DNA of 64,000 nucleotides from Celeribacter ethanolicus (GTDB lineage: Bacteria > Pseudomonadota > Alphaproteobacteria > Rhodobacterales > Rhodobacteraceae): assembly GCF_001550095.1 (NCBI RefSeq), contig NZ_LRUC01000049.1:43763-107762 (forward strand), written 5' to 3'. The position numbers were made by a program, and so were the translations under genes. This document shows, in pieces, positions 56,138 through 64,000 of this stretch; position 1 is the stretch's first letter, and each line of letters opens with the position of its first letter. The notes under the pieces are model-generated. The model made no database searches. It was not told the DNA's origin and saw only the letters and a program-made list of their open reading frames with translations.

Positions 56138-56824
56138 TCAGCGCAAGGCCCTCGGCAGTCTCCGCACGCCCGCCACAGGCGTCCCCGCAACCGGCCTGGA
56201 CGCGGCGACCACCCGCGTCGGCTGTACCGGCTCCGACGCGTCAGGATGCAGATCGCCGTTCAGATCGTACCAGACCTCGCGCATCAGACGTTCGGGTCCG
56301 ACGAACAGCGTCAAGACCTCGCCCGTCCTCCCATAGCGCAGATTGAGCTGGGTCAGCCGTCCTGCGCCGGGCAGGCGCCGCAGAAACACCGAACCGATCT
56401 CGGCAAAGCCGATCACCGTCTGCAACCGGGTGTCCGATTTGCGGTTACGCCAGACCAGCCGAAGCTGTTCGCGTTGCAGATCGACCTGCACCTCCCGTGC
56501 CAACCCGCGTTCCGCCAAATGACCGAGTCCCAGCCCCGCAAGCCCGAGCGCAATCGAAAGCCCGGCCTTGATGCCCAGCACCGTCAGCGAAAACGTCGAT
56601 CCCGGCAGGAGCCAGAGTCCCGCCATGCCCAGGAAACACAGAACGGAACCAACGCGCACCACGATTTCCGTGCGCATCCGCATCCGTCCCAACCCGTCCT
56701 CACGCACGAGGCTGTAGCCCCAGCCACGCTCCAGACGCACGATCGTCCCGCCATCCGACCCACCCTGCGTCCCGGACGGCGCCATGGAGCGCCCCTGATT
56801 TTCCTGATCGGAAGAAAGGATCAT
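56138..56824 (-). CDS. Hypothetical membrane protein (228 aa)
   Basis: A basic N-terminal region with IVRLERGWGYSLVREDGLG is followed by two hydrophobic helices (VVRVGSVLCFLGMAGLWLLP and LTVLGIKAGLSIALGLAGLGLG) and a beta-rich cytosolic tail (VQVDLQREQLRLVWRNR, VFLRRLPGAGRLTQLNLRYG), reminiscent of PH-like domains. A GGAAAGAAGG leader supports the start. No family is assigned; it is upstream of fabD on the same strand with an 120-bp gap. Confidence 0.7.
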   Translation of the reverse strand: MILSSDQENQGRSMAPSGTQGGSDGGTIVRLERGWGYSLVREDGLGRMRMRTEIVVRVGSVLCFLGMAGLWLLPGSTFSLTVLGIKAGLSIALGLAGLGLGHLAERGLAREVQVDLQREQLRLVWRNRKSDTRLQTVIGFAEIGSVFLRRLPGAGRLTQLNLRYGRTGEVLTLFVGPERLMREVWYDLNGDLHPDASEPVQPTRVVAASRPVAGTPVAGVRRLPRALR

Positions 56825-57153
56825 GCCTTCTTTCCTTTATTGTTGTCTCATCCACCTGAGGTTGCAACATCATGGTTAATCTGGGCGGGATTGTGGCCCG
56901 CAAACGGAGATTTCGCGCCATTGCGCTCTGCCGTCGTTGCAGCCAGTCTCACAAGCCCGCCCCCCCCCCGTAACACGCTGCAAAATATCGCGGCGAAACA
57001 CCCGGAATTCGCCCTTGCGCCAAAGCGCGGGATGCGTATAAAGGCGCATCCTTTTCGCAAGACACGTATGAACCGCGCAGTCTCTCGTGGACGGGCCGCG
57101 AAAAGGCCAAATGCCCGCCCTATGAAATGCGCTTGAAATGAACTGGAGTCTCC
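56825..57153. other. Spacer upstream of rpsF with a 10-C tract
   Basis: About 329 bp without a gene. It holds a run of ten C (56960-56969) and the rpsF promoter candidate below. Confidence 0.55.
57015..57051 (+). promoter_or_regulatory. Candidate rpsF operon promoter with overlapping palindrome
   Basis: TTGCGC, 16 bp and TATAAA resemble a sigma-70 promoter about 110 bp before rpsF. The -10 box lies in the loop of GGATGCG-TATAAAGG-CGCATCC, a 7-bp inverted repeat. Confidence 0.5.
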
Positions 57154-57510
57154 ATGCCGCTTTACGAGCATGTCTTCATCTCGCGTCAGGATCTGTCCAA
57201 CGCGCAGGCCGAAGGTCTCATCGAACATTTTGGCACCGTGCTTGCGGACAACGGCGGTAAAATCGTCGAATCCGAGTACTGGGGCGTCAAAACGATGGCC
57301 TACAAGATCAACAAGAACCGCAAGGGCCACTACGCCTTCCTGCGCACCGACGCCCCGTCGGACGCCGTGCAGGAAATGGAACGCCTGATGCGTCTGCATG
57401 ACGACGTGATGCGCGTCCTGACCATCAAGGTCGACGCTCACGAGGAAGGCCCCTCCGTCCAGATGCAGAAACGCGACGACCGCGAAGAGCGTCGTCCGCG
57501 TCGTCAGTAA
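57154..57510 (+). CDS. rpsF: 30S ribosomal protein S6
   Basis: A 118-residue S6 (MPLYEHVFISRQDLSNAQAE in the first part, WGVKTMAYKINKNRKGHYAF in the middle). It binds 16S rRNA with S18. The C-terminal tail is charged (RDDREERRPRR), common in this order. First gene of rpsF-rpsR-rplI with 24- and 11-bp spacers. Confidence 0.98.
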   Translation: MPLYEHVFISRQDLSNAQAEGLIEHFGTVLADNGGKIVESEYWGVKTMAYKINKNRKGHYAFLRTDAPSDAVQEMERLMRLHDDVMRVLTIKVDAHEEGPSVQMQKRDDREERRPRRQ

Positions 57511-57534
57511 TCTTGTTTGGAAAGGACCTAACCC

Positions 57535-57762
57535 ATGGCCACTAAACCGTTTTTCCGTCGTCGCAAAGTGTGCCCGTTCTCCGGCGAGAACGCGCCTGCC
57601 ATCGACTACAAGGACACCCGTCTTCTCCAGCGCTACATCTCCGAGCGCGGCAAGATCGTCCCGTCCCGCATCACCGCAGTCTCCGCGAAGAAACAACGTG
57701 AACTGGCTCGCGCCATCAAACGTGCCCGCTTCCTCGCCCTGCTGCCCTACGCCGTGAAGTAA
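57535..57762 (+). CDS. rpsR: 30S ribosomal protein S18
   Basis: A 75-residue S18 with [36 protein letters not shown] and the [23 protein letters not shown]-binding end. It pairs with S6 in the platform of the small subunit. Preceded by GGAAAGGACC. Confidence 0.99.
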   Translation: MATKPFFRRRKVCPFSGENAPAIDYKDTRLLQRYISERGKIVPSRITAVSAKKQRELARAIKRARFLALLPYAVK

Positions 57763-57773
57763 GGAGTAAGCAC

Positions 57774-58382
57774 ATGCAAGTTATCCTTCTCGAACGCGTG
57801 GCCAAGCTTGGCCAGATGGGCGATGTCGTGTCCGTCAAAGACGGCTACGCCCGCAACTTCCTGCTGCCGCAGGAAAAAGCACTGCGTGCCTCCGAGGCGA
57901 ACATCAAAGCTTTCGAAGCTCAGAAAGCTCAGCTCGAAGCCCGCAACCTCGAAACCAAAAAAGAGGCCGAAGCGGCTGCCGAGAAACTCGACGGTCAGAA
58001 GTTCGTCGTGATTCGCTCTGCGTCCGACGCTGGTTCGCTCTACGGCTCCGTCACCCCGCGTGACGCCGCCGAAGCTGCAACCGCCGGTGGTTTCTCCGTC
58101 GACCGCAAACAGGTCGTCCTGAAAGCCCCGATCAAAGAGCTCGGCCTGCACGAAGTGCACGTCCTGCTGCACCCGGAAGTCGATGCGACGATCATCCTGA
58201 ACGTCGCCCGCTCCCCGGAAGAAGCCGAACTGCAATCCGCAGGCAAATCCATTCAGGAACTTGCCGCCGAAGCTGAAGCTCAGGCTGAATTCGAGATCGC
58301 CGAGCTGTTCGACGACATCGGTGGCGCCGCCTCCGACGACGACGATTTCGCCGCTCCGGCTGCCGAGGCCGAAGAAGAGTAA
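57774..58382 (+). CDS. rplI: 50S ribosomal protein L9
   Basis: A 202-residue L9: [20 protein letters not shown] and [20 protein letters not shown] form the N-terminal rRNA-binding domain, a long helix follows, and the C-terminal domain contains [20 protein letters not shown]. It has an acidic extension of about 50 residues ending in AAEAEEE, longer than in enterobacteria but usual in Rhodobacterales. Confidence 0.98.
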   Translation: MQVILLERVAKLGQMGDVVSVKDGYARNFLLPQEKALRASEANIKAFEAQKAQLEARNLETKKEAEAAAEKLDGQKFVVIRSASDAGSLYGSVTPRDAAEAATAGGFSVDRKQVVLKAPIKELGLHEVHVLLHPEVDATIILNVARSPEEAELQSAGKSIQELAAEAEAQAEFEIAELFDDIGGAASDDDDFAAPAAEAEEE

Positions 58383-58404
58383 TCTTCTCCCCCTCCACAA
58401 TTTG

Positions 58405-58434
58405 GAAAGCCCCGCTCACCGGCGGGGCTTTTTC
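58405..58434 (+). terminator. Terminator of the rpsF operon
   Basis: AAAGCCCCGC-TCACCG-GCGGGGCTTTTTC is a 9- to 10-bp stem followed by Ts. Confidence 0.92.
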
Positions 58435-58543
58435 TTTGCGTCCGCTACAAACGGCGAGCTTCCGCCGATGCCAACTCTGCGGACTTGGCAGGTTCAGCCA
58501 AACATGGTCAATAAACCCAGTTCAATTTTCCAAGAGCTCAAGC

Positions 58544-59014
58544 ATGACAGCAGTCGCCCGTCGGACCTTCCTTTTGTCCGCTCTCGCTCTCGCCGCCTGT
58601 GGCAACAAGGCCGAAGTGTCCCGCGCCAAAGGCTTCAACCCGCCGCTCTACCCCAATGAGACGCCGCAACTGCGCGCGCAGATCAACAAATGGGCCGACT
58701 ATTACGACATTCCGCGTGAGCTGGTGCACCGTCAGGCTATCCGCGAAAGCACCCACAATCCTGCCGCCCGCAACGGTCCCTACTGGGGCCTCCTGCAAAT
58801 CCTGCCGCAAACCGCCCGCACCATGGGCTTTCAGGGCGAGCCGAAAGAGCTGCTCAATGCCGATGTGAACCTGAAATACGCGGGCAAATACCTGCGTGGC
58901 GCCTATCTCGTCTCCGGCGGTGACATCGACGGCGCCATGGGCTGGTACGCCCGCGGCTATTACTACGAGGCCAAGAAACAGGGCCTGCTCTACGAAACCG
59001 GTCTGCGCAGCTAA
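58544..59014 (+). CDS. Lytic transglycosylase lipoprotein
   Basis: A 156-residue protein with a Tat-like signal (VARRTFLLSALALAAC, Cys at about 18). The SLT region shows IPRELVHRQAIRESTHNPAA, with the Glu of RES as catalytic acid, then GPYWGLLQILPQTARTMGF and LKYAGKYLRGAYLVSGGD, all typical of Slt70-like goose-type lysozyme folds. The start MTAVARR is preferred; the upstream part of the frame spans the promoter. Confidence 0.92.
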   Translation: MTAVARRTFLLSALALAACGNKAEVSRAKGFNPPLYPNETPQLRAQINKWADYYDIPRELVHRQAIRESTHNPAARNGPYWGLLQILPQTARTMGFQGEPKELLNADVNLKYAGKYLRGAYLVSGGDIDGAMGWYARGYYYEAKKQGLLYETGLRS

Positions 59015-59019
59015 AGCGT

Positions 59020-59087
59020 TTCTTTTGTCCGGAAATATCCCGGGGGTGAGCGGAGCGAGGGGGCAGAGCCCCCTTTTTTCACGCGTC
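59020..59087. repeat. Intergenic repeat with CTTTTGTCC...ATATCCCGGG, copy 4
   Basis: CTTTTGTCC, four bases, ATATCCCGGGGGTGAGCG, then GGGGGC-AGA-GCCCCC followed by TTTTTT, which could end the transglycosylase transcript. Related to the element at 55027. Confidence 0.65.
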
Positions 59088-59096
59088 TCTGCCCAT

Positions 59097-59131
59097 GGAA
59101 AAGGCCGCCTCCTCGCGGAAGCGGCCTTTTC
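59097..59131. terminator. Bidirectional hairpin, left copy flanking aqpZ
   Basis: AAAAGGCCGC, a 12-base loop, GCGGCCTTTT: a perfect 10-bp stem. A near copy occurs at 60066 on the other side of aqpZ. Confidence 0.8.
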
Positions 59132-59157
59132 TTATTGTCTCAAATCGCCTTTGAGGA

Positions 59158-59850
59158 TCAATCCTCGGTCGTCGACACCAGCTTCCAGAGCACCCCGCCA
59201 ATCACCGCACCGGCAAGGGGCGCAACCCAGAACAGCCAGAGCTGGCCCAGCGCAGCCGTCTCCGCAAACAAGGCCACCCCCGTCGAACGCGCCGGGTTCA
59301 CAGAGGTGTTGGTCACCGGAATGGAGATCAGATGGATCAACGTCAGGGCAAGGCCGATCGCAATCGGACCAAAACCCGCCGGTGCGCCTTTGGAGGTGGA
59401 CCCCAAAATGACGAAAAGGAAACCTGCCGTCAGGATGATTTCGATCACCAGAGCGGAGGTCATGGAATAGCCCTGCGGCGACAGTTCGCCATAGCCATTG
59501 GAGGCGAAACCGCCCGCCCCTTCGAACCCGGTCATACCGGAAGCGATAAGGTAAAGTCCGGCGGCGGCGATAATGGCACCGACGATCTGCGCGCCCCAAT
59601 AGGCCGGCAGATCTTTTACAGGATGACGCCCCGCGACGACGAGTCCCAGTGTCACCGCCGGATTGAAATGTCCGCCGGAGATATGGCCAACGGCAAAAGC
59701 CATGGTCAGAACGGTCAGGCCGAACGCCAGCGCCCCCCCCGCGTAACCGATCCCGACATCCGGCACGCCGGCCGCGTAAATCGCACTGCCACACCCTCCG
59801 AAAACAAGCCAGAAGGTACCAAGCCCCTCCGCAAGAAGTTTCTTAATCAT
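59158..59850 (-). CDS. aqpZ: Aquaporin Z-type water channel
   Basis: A 230-residue MIP-family channel with six helices and both NPA motifs, [16 protein letters not shown] and [14 protein letters not shown]. The His and Arg of the selectivity filter (R after the second NPA) indicate a water rather than glycerol channel. The start [11 protein letters not shown] is the conserved one; the frame extends further upstream. Flanked by two copies of one hairpin. Confidence 0.94.
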   Translation of the reverse strand: MIKKLLAEGLGTFWLVFGGCGSAIYAAGVPDVGIGYAGGALAFGLTVLTMAFAVGHISGGHFNPAVTLGLVVAGRHPVKDLPAYWGAQIVGAIIAAAGLYLIASGMTGFEGAGGFASNGYGELSPQGYSMTSALVIEIILTAGFLFVILGSTSKGAPAGFGPIAIGLALTLIHLISIPVTNTSVNPARSTGVALFAETAALGQLWLFWVAPLAGAVIGGVLWKLVSTTED

Positions 59851-60065
59851 TCTAAAATTCTCCTGTTCAGATTGACGGTGGAGTAGCACTCTCCGCATTG
59901 CGAAACAGGGGAATTTCTATTCCTGGACACTCATACCCCACGGCTCAGAAGACGCGTCACGTCACATCCTCTGCCCAAAACCCTCTCGCCCCCTTTCTCG
60001 ACATCAGCCCGTGCCGGGGTGCTCTGCCTCGAAGACAGGGGCCTCTCAGAATGTCTGATCATATA

Positions 60066-60098
60066 GGAAAAGGCCGCCTCCTCACGGAAGCGGCCCTC
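60066..60098. terminator. Hairpin, right copy flanking aqpZ
   Basis: GGAAAAGGCCGCCTCCTC, A, CGGAAGCGGCC repeats the copy at 59097 with two or three changes. On the minus strand the stem is followed by TTTTCC and would end the tig transcript. Confidence 0.75.
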
Positions 60099-60138
60099 TG
60101 TCCCTCGCTCAATGCGAGATGCCCTGTTCGGGCTTATC

Positions 60139-61467
60139 TTACTCTTCGTCGAGCGCTTCGACGGCTTTCTCGAGGTCCTCTTTCGAGACCTCTTTTTCCG
60201 TCACCTGGGCGTTCTCGGCGATGTAGTCGACCACTTTGTCTTCGAACAGCGGGGCCTGGATCTGCTGACGCATCTGCGGGTTTTGCTGAACGAATTCAAA
60301 GAACTGACGCTCCTGCCCCGGGTACTGACGGGCTTGGGTCAGCACGGCTTGGGTGAACTCGGCGTCGGTGACCTGAATCTCTTGCTTCTGACCGATGTCA
60401 GCCAGCAGCAGACCAAGGCGCACGCGGCGTTCGGCCAGTTTGGTGTGCTCTTCGGTGGTCTCGATTTCCGGGTGATCGTGACCGTGCACGTCCGGGTTTT
60501 CCTCGTGCCAGAGCTGGTGAGCGATCTGGTTGGCTTCGGCTTCGACGAGGCTCGGCGGCAGCTCGAAGGACACTTTATCGTCCAGTTGATCGAGAAGGCC
60601 ACGTTTCATGATCGCGCGGGCGGCACCGGCATATTCGGCTTCGAGACGCTCGGTGATCTGGTTTTTCAGCGTGACGAGGTCCTCGACACCGAATTTCTTC
60701 GCCAGCTCGTCGTCGATCTCGGCGGCAACCGGGGTTTTCACGGCTTTGACGGTGCACTCGAAGGTGGCGTCTTTGCCAGCGAGGTTCTCGGCGCCGTACT
60801 CTTCCGGGAATTTCACTTCGACGTTTTTCGCGTCGCCAGCTTTCAGACCGACGAGCTGCTCTTCGAAGCCCGGGATGAAGGAACCGGACCCCAGAACCAG
60901 CGGGTAGTCTTCCGCTTCGCCGCCTTCAAAGGCTTCGCCATCGACGAACCCTTTGAAGTCGATCACGACCTGATCGCCATCGGCGGCCACGCCGTCTTTG
61001 TCTTCAAAGTTCTGCGCGGTGGCCGCGAGGTTTTTCAGCGCGTCTTCGATTTCTTCGGCGGAGGCTTTCACCACGAGTTTCTCGAGCGTCACGGTGGACA
61101 AATCGGCTTCCGGGATCTGCGGCAGAGCTTCGTAGGTCATGGTGACCACGACGTCATCGCCCTCTTTCCACTCTTCGCCGCCGTCCATGGTGACATTGGG
61201 CTGCATCGCCGGTTTGTCGCCAGAGGCTTCGAAATGGTCATTCATCGCCGCATCGACGGTTTCCTGCATGGCTTCACCCAGAACGCGCGGGCCGAATTGC
61301 TTTTTCAGCAGCGCCAGCGGCACCTTGCCTTTGCGGAAGCCTTTCATTTCGACTTCCGGCTGCGCCTCTTTCAGCTTGGCATTGACTTTGTCGTCCAGCT
61401 CGGCGGCGGTGATGGTGATCTGATAGCCGCGCTTCAGACCTTCGTTCAGGGTCTCGGTGACCTGCAT
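60139..61467 (-). CDS. tig: Trigger factor
   Basis: The ribosome-bound chaperone and PPIase. The 442-residue protein has the ribosome-binding signature [17 protein letters not shown] near the N-terminus, the FKBP-type domain ([39 protein letters not shown]) and the helical C-terminal domain ending AVEALDEE. It is monocistronic here; in many bacteria clpP follows, which is not the case in this window. Confidence 0.97.
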   Translation of the reverse strand: MQVTETLNEGLKRGYQITITAAELDDKVNAKLKEAQPEVEMKGFRKGKVPLALLKKQFGPRVLGEAMQETVDAAMNDHFEASGDKPAMQPNVTMDGGEEWKEGDDVVVTMTYEALPQIPEADLSTVTLEKLVVKASAEEIEDALKNLAATAQNFEDKDGVAADGDQVVIDFKGFVDGEAFEGGEAEDYPLVLGSGSFIPGFEEQLVGLKAGDAKNVEVKFPEEYGAENLAGKDATFECTVKAVKTPVAAEIDDELAKKFGVEDLVTLKNQITERLEAEYAGAARAIMKRGLLDQLDDKVSFELPPSLVEAEANQIAHQLWHEENPDVHGHDHPEIETTEEHTKLAERRVRLGLLLADIGQKQEIQVTDAEFTQAVLTQARQYPGQERQFFEFVQQNPQMRQQIQAPLFEDKVVDYIAENAQVTEKEVSKEDLEKAVEALDEE

Positions 61468-61715
61468 CTTGGCGTCCTTCTTACGTCTTGTACGTCCAGT
61501 CGGGCCGCAACAAAGGCGACCGTGTAAATCAGTCGCCCTTCTAGGCGGTCAAAGCCCATCGTGCAAGGCGATTCCGTCCTCCGCGCCCCCGCCCCTGCCC
61601 TGTTCACATCTGACGCGGTCAACCCCGCTTCGCTCCCCGGTTTGCGCCACATCAAATCCAAAAACATATTTAAAATATATATCTTTTCTGACCAAAGATT
61701 CGAACCGGCAAAGAC

Positions 61716-62186
61716 ATGCGCGACCTTCCAGACACCTTCTCCCTGCCCCAGCGCCTCCTGCACTGGACGATGGTGGGGTTAATCCTTCTCAACCTGCTGT
61801 TTCCCCAGAAAATGTGGTACTTGTTCATTCCCGGGTTCGAACAGCCAATCTCCGTTCACATCGTCATCGGCCTGGCCGTGCTGCTTCTCGCCGTGCTGCG
61901 CCTGTTCCTGCGTCTGGGCTTCGGCGTGCCGCCCGAACCCCTAGGCGCGCCCTGGTTCTTCCGCGTCTTTGCCCGCACCGGGCAATGGATTTTCTACCTG
62001 TTCTTCTTCGCCATGCCGCTCACCGGCCTCTTGGCGCATTACGGCCACCTGCCCTTCGCGCTCACGCTGCACACCCGTGTGATCCAGCCGCTGTTCTGGG
62101 TCTTGATCCCGATCCACGTCTCTCTGGCGCTGGCGCATCAGTACCTCTGGAAGACCGATATGCTCAGCAAGATCCTCCGCGGCTGA
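61716..62186 (+). CDS. Cytochrome b561-type membrane protein
   Basis: A 156-residue four-helix protein. His residues for two haems are visible in RLLHWTMVGLILLN, ISVHIVIGLAVLLLAVLRLF, and IPIHVSLALAHQYLW, with FFFAMPLTGLLAHYGHLP between. It resembles the bacterial b561 family that moves electrons in the inner membrane. No redox partner lies nearby. Confidence 0.86.
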   Translation: MRDLPDTFSLPQRLLHWTMVGLILLNLLFPQKMWYLFIPGFEQPISVHIVIGLAVLLLAVLRLFLRLGFGVPPEPLGAPWFFRVFARTGQWIFYLFFFAMPLTGLLAHYGHLPFALTLHTRVIQPLFWVLIPIHVSLALAHQYLWKTDMLSKILRG

Positions 62187-62187
62187 G

Positions 62188-62382
62188 CCATACTGCCCGT
62201 TTTCATTGCGACTGTCCGAAGAGGAACGCACCCGGCTTGAAGCGCAGGCCGGGGCGATGTCTCTGGCAGCCTATATCAAGTCGGTCGTGCTGGCGGAGGA
62301 TGACACTGTTTCTGCTGCGGGCGATGCAGAATGTGTGATCACACGCCCAAGGCATGGTCTGTTTCCCTTTTTTTTGTTCTGA
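62188..62382 (+). pseudogene. Remnant of a MobC-like mobilization protein
   Basis: Without any start codon, the frame reads PFSLRLSEEERTRLEAQAG, then AMSLAAYIKSVVLAEDD and a stop. This resembles the N-terminal part of plasmid mobilization/ribbon-helix-helix MobC proteins (PFSLRLTFEERARLE-type). It begins right after the cytochrome stop codon, is truncated at both ends and is probably decayed. Confidence 0.5.
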
Positions 62383-62730
62383 CAGGTTGCGGTCTGGCTT
62401 CCACCGAGGAACGGTGTGTAAGAGCAAAGGCGTGGGAACCACGGGACCGGAGCCACGCGGAGCTGCAACGAAGAAAAGCGAGCATGGCGAGGACGCCCAA
62501 AGATCGCGCGGCGGCGTTCACAACGCAGCATACCGAAGCCGAAATTCGAAAGTTCGTCAAAGAACTTTGGGCGGGGGCCGCAGTCAGTTGGCTCGGGATA
62601 TTGCTGCCAGCCTCAATCGCACCTCACGGTTTCAGGTTGAAATTGAACAAAAGACCCATGCCCACAATCGGCCCCGCCCTTTCGGGTTAAGTCGCGGGCC
62701 ATAGAGTCATGACAAGGTTTGCCATTCATT
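62383..62730 (+). other. Degraded segment between MobC remnant and parD
   Basis: About 350 bp with two overlapping short frames, one reading ARDIAASLNRTSRFQVEIEQ and the other MARTPKDRAAAFTTQHTEAE. Neither has a convincing start or family; it looks like eroded mobile DNA. Confidence 0.4.
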
Positions 62731-62760
62731 TTGACAAAGATTGCCAATATGCGCTATACT
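62731..62760 (+). promoter_or_regulatory. Consensus-like sigma-70 promoter of parDE
   Basis: TTGACA, 18 bp, TATACT, 22 bp before the parD start codon. Both boxes are near perfect, which is unusual in this GC-rich genome. Confidence 0.75.
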
Positions 62761-62781
62761 AACCCCATGAAGGAGACCTCC

Positions 62782-63024
62782 ATGGCCACAATGAATGTTT
62801 CCCTGCCGGACGGCATGAAGTCTTGGGTTGAAGACCAATCGACCACGGGCAGTTTTGCCAACGCCAGCGATTATGTCCGCCACCTGATCCGCAAAGATCA
62901 GGAGCGCCAATCGGCGATTGCGATGCTGCAAGGCGCGATCACCGAAGGGCTGGAGAGCGGCCCGGCGGAACCGTTTGAGATGTCCGGTTTCAAAGCCAGC
63001 CTCAAGGCCCGTCATGACGGATGA
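62782..63024 (+). CDS. parD: ParD-type antitoxin
   Basis: An 80-residue ribbon-helix-helix antitoxin: MATMNVSLPDGMKSWVEDQ, then GSFANASDYVRHLIRKDQER, the CC2985/ParD pattern. The C-terminal part (AEPFEMSGFKASLKARHDG) would wrap the toxin. An AAGGAGACCTCC leader gives strong translation. It overlaps the toxin start by 11 bp and is expected to repress its own promoter. Confidence 0.92.
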   Translation: MATMNVSLPDGMKSWVEDQSTTGSFANASDYVRHLIRKDQERQSAIAMLQGAITEGLESGPAEPFEMSGFKASLKARHDG

Positions 63025-63331
63025 GCCGCTCGCGCTGCATCTGACGCCAAAAGCCAGAACTGACCTCGAAGAGATTTGGGCCTATACGGTTGAAACGTGG
63101 AGTGAGACCCAAGCCGAACGCTATCTCGATACGATTTCCGAGAGCTTCGATATGCTCTGCGCCATGCCGACCATGGCGCGGGAATATCACGAGTTCACCC
63201 CGCCCGTGCGCATCCACCCGATTGGGCCGCATTTGGTGGTATACGTGGCGGACGACGCGAAGCTGTCGGTGATCCGGGTGCTGGGTGCAAAGCAGAACTG
63301 GCGGGCCGTGTTGGATCAGGTGGAAAGTTAG
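63014..63331 (+). CDS. parE: ParE-type toxin
   Basis: A 105-residue RelE/ParE superfamily toxin: LALHLTPKARTDLEEIWAYT, ETQAERYLDTISESFDMLCA, and the end HPIGPHLVVYVADDAKLSVI with VLGAKQNWRAVL. ParE toxins typically inhibit DNA gyrase. Its 3' end touches the IS element boundary. Confidence 0.92.
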   Translation: MTDEPLALHLTPKARTDLEEIWAYTVETWSETQAERYLDTISESFDMLCAMPTMAREYHEFTPPVRIHPIGPHLVVYVADDAKLSVIRVLGAKQNWRAVLDQVES

Positions 63332-63421
63332 GAAGAATCGGCGTATTTTGTTGAAAAACTCGTGCTTGATCGGTGTGTGATCTGCTGTTTCAATTCTTCC
63401 AACGGACGGGAGGATTGACCG
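63332..63421 (+). mobile_element. Left end of an IS1182-type insertion sequence
   Basis: The 90 bp before the transposase include TTTTGTTGAAAAACTCG, similar to IS1182-family ends, and an inverted pair GGAAGAAT...ATTCTTCC (63331 and 63393). The exact terminus and target duplication cannot be fixed because the right end is outside the window. Confidence 0.5.
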
Positions 63422-64000
63422 ATGATGGGTCCGAGGCAGGAAGCGCAGGCATCGCTGTTTTACGAGTTCTCGCTTGAGGATCACGTCCCTCAGGATCATT
63501 TGCTGCGGTCGATTGATCGGTTCGTCGACTTGGGCAGCATCCGTGCTCATCTTGCTGAGTTCTACAGCCGCACGGGCCGGCCTTCCGTTGACCCCGAGCT
63601 GCTGATCCGGATGCTTCTGGTCGGCTATTGTTTCGGCATCCGGTCGGAGCGGCGGCTCTGCGAAGAGGTGCATCTGAACCTCGCCTATCGCTGGTTCTGC
63701 CGCCTCGATCTGAACGACCGGGTGCCTGATCATTCGACGTTTTCGAAGAACCGGCACGGTCGTTTCCGCGAGAGCGAGCTGCTGCGCCATCTATTTGAGA
63801 CAACGGTGGCGCGCTGCATCGAAGAAGGCCTGGCGAGTGGCCAGCGCATGGCGGTGGATGCCAGCCTGATTGAGGCAGATGCGAACAAACAGAACTCGAC
63901 GTCAAAGGAAGACTGGGATGCTTCAACCATCGAGCCCGCTGATGCGCCTCGTGCCGTACGCGAGTATCTCGACACCCTTGATGAGGCTGCATTTGGCGCA
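63422..64000 (+). CDS. IS1182-family transposase (cut by window edge)
   Basis: The 193 visible codons begin MMGPRQEAQASLFYEFSLED and show DHLLRSIDRFVDLGSIRAHL, RTGRPSVDPELLIRMLLVGY, RLCEEVHLNLAYRWFCRLDL, and PDHSTFSKNRHGRF, all typical of the DUF772/DDE IS1182 group. The first catalytic Asp is in AVDASLIEADANKQ. The frame is open to the window end, so integrity of the C-terminal DDE residues is unknown. Confidence 0.93.
   Translation, partial: MMGPRQEAQASLFYEFSLEDHVPQDHLLRSIDRFVDLGSIRAHLAEFYSRTGRPSVDPELLIRMLLVGYCFGIRSERRLCEEVHLNLAYRWFCRLDLNDRVPDHSTFSKNRHGRFRESELLRHLFETTVARCIEEGLASGQRMAVDASLIEADANKQNSTSKEDWDASTIEPADAPRAVREYLDTLDEAAFGA

Noticed and set aside
62331..62704. Two overlapping short plus-strand frames as genes
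   Set aside because: Neither has a supported start or recognisable family, and they overlap in different frames inside a decayed segment.

Overview
The window reads as chromosomal DNA of an alphaproteobacterium of the order Rhodobacterales (Roseobacter/Rhodobacter type). The evidence is a GC-rich base composition, a lipoyl-domain-bearing PDH E1 beta (pdhA-pdhB-pdhC) next to an FtsB-like gene, a tandem cyclophilin pair, the order fabD-fabG-acpP-fabF-mltG, and a gene transfer agent (GTA) structural cluster beside cysE. The species cannot be told from sequence alone. No rRNA, tRNA or CRISPR array was seen.

Layout. 1-9.5 kb: sufE (cut by the window edge), a lipoprotein, a nucleoside hydrolase, the protein AMPylator SelO, a glycolipid-binding family protein, a DUF2238 membrane protein, an endonuclease/exonuclease/phosphatase family protein, a CPA1 antiporter, a PhzF-type isomerase, and a divergent TetR/SDR pair with three matching operator palindromes. 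9.7-23 kb: an EamA transporter, enolase, several small membrane and lipoprotein genes, anmK divergent from tyrS, a small outer-membrane-like protein, two cyclophilins, pgk and class I fructose-bisphosphate aldolase. Enolase, pgk and the aldolase share a TTAGCGC-type promoter motif. 23-29 kb: FtsB-like protein, a lytic transglycosylase, an AT-richer HEPN/abortive-infection-type gene, then the PDH operon behind a palindromic operator. 29-32 kb: an unknown protein, an AhpD-like protein, a glycosyltransferase and cysE.

32.1-47.6 kb, minus strand: a GTA structural cluster in canonical RcGTA order (TerS, TerL, portal, prohead protease, capsid, connector, head-tail adaptor, tail terminator, major tail protein, two tail chaperone-type proteins, tape measure, distal tail, hub, NlpC/P60 peptidase, baseplate megatron, DUF2793 protein). 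It has no integrase, repressor, replication or lysis gene, which argues for a GTA rather than a prophage. It is split between terminase and portal by a plus-strand two-TM gene and a UUCG-loop terminator directly after TerL.

47.9-64 kb: a voltage-gated-type K+ channel with a C-terminal zinc ribbon, an APC-like permease, mltG, fabF, a PilZ membrane protein set inside the fatty acid cluster, acpP, fabG, fabD, rpsF-rpsR-rplI, a second transglycosylase lipoprotein, aqpZ, tig, a cytochrome b561, and finally a mobile-looking end: a MobC-like remnant, a ParD/ParE toxin-antitoxin pair and a truncated IS1182-type transposase.

Most of the window is housekeeping DNA. The accessory signals are the GTA cluster with its internal interruption, the HEPN/Abi gene, the parDE-IS end, and several repeat or operator arrays, one of them four CCGAC boxes at exact 11-nt spacing.
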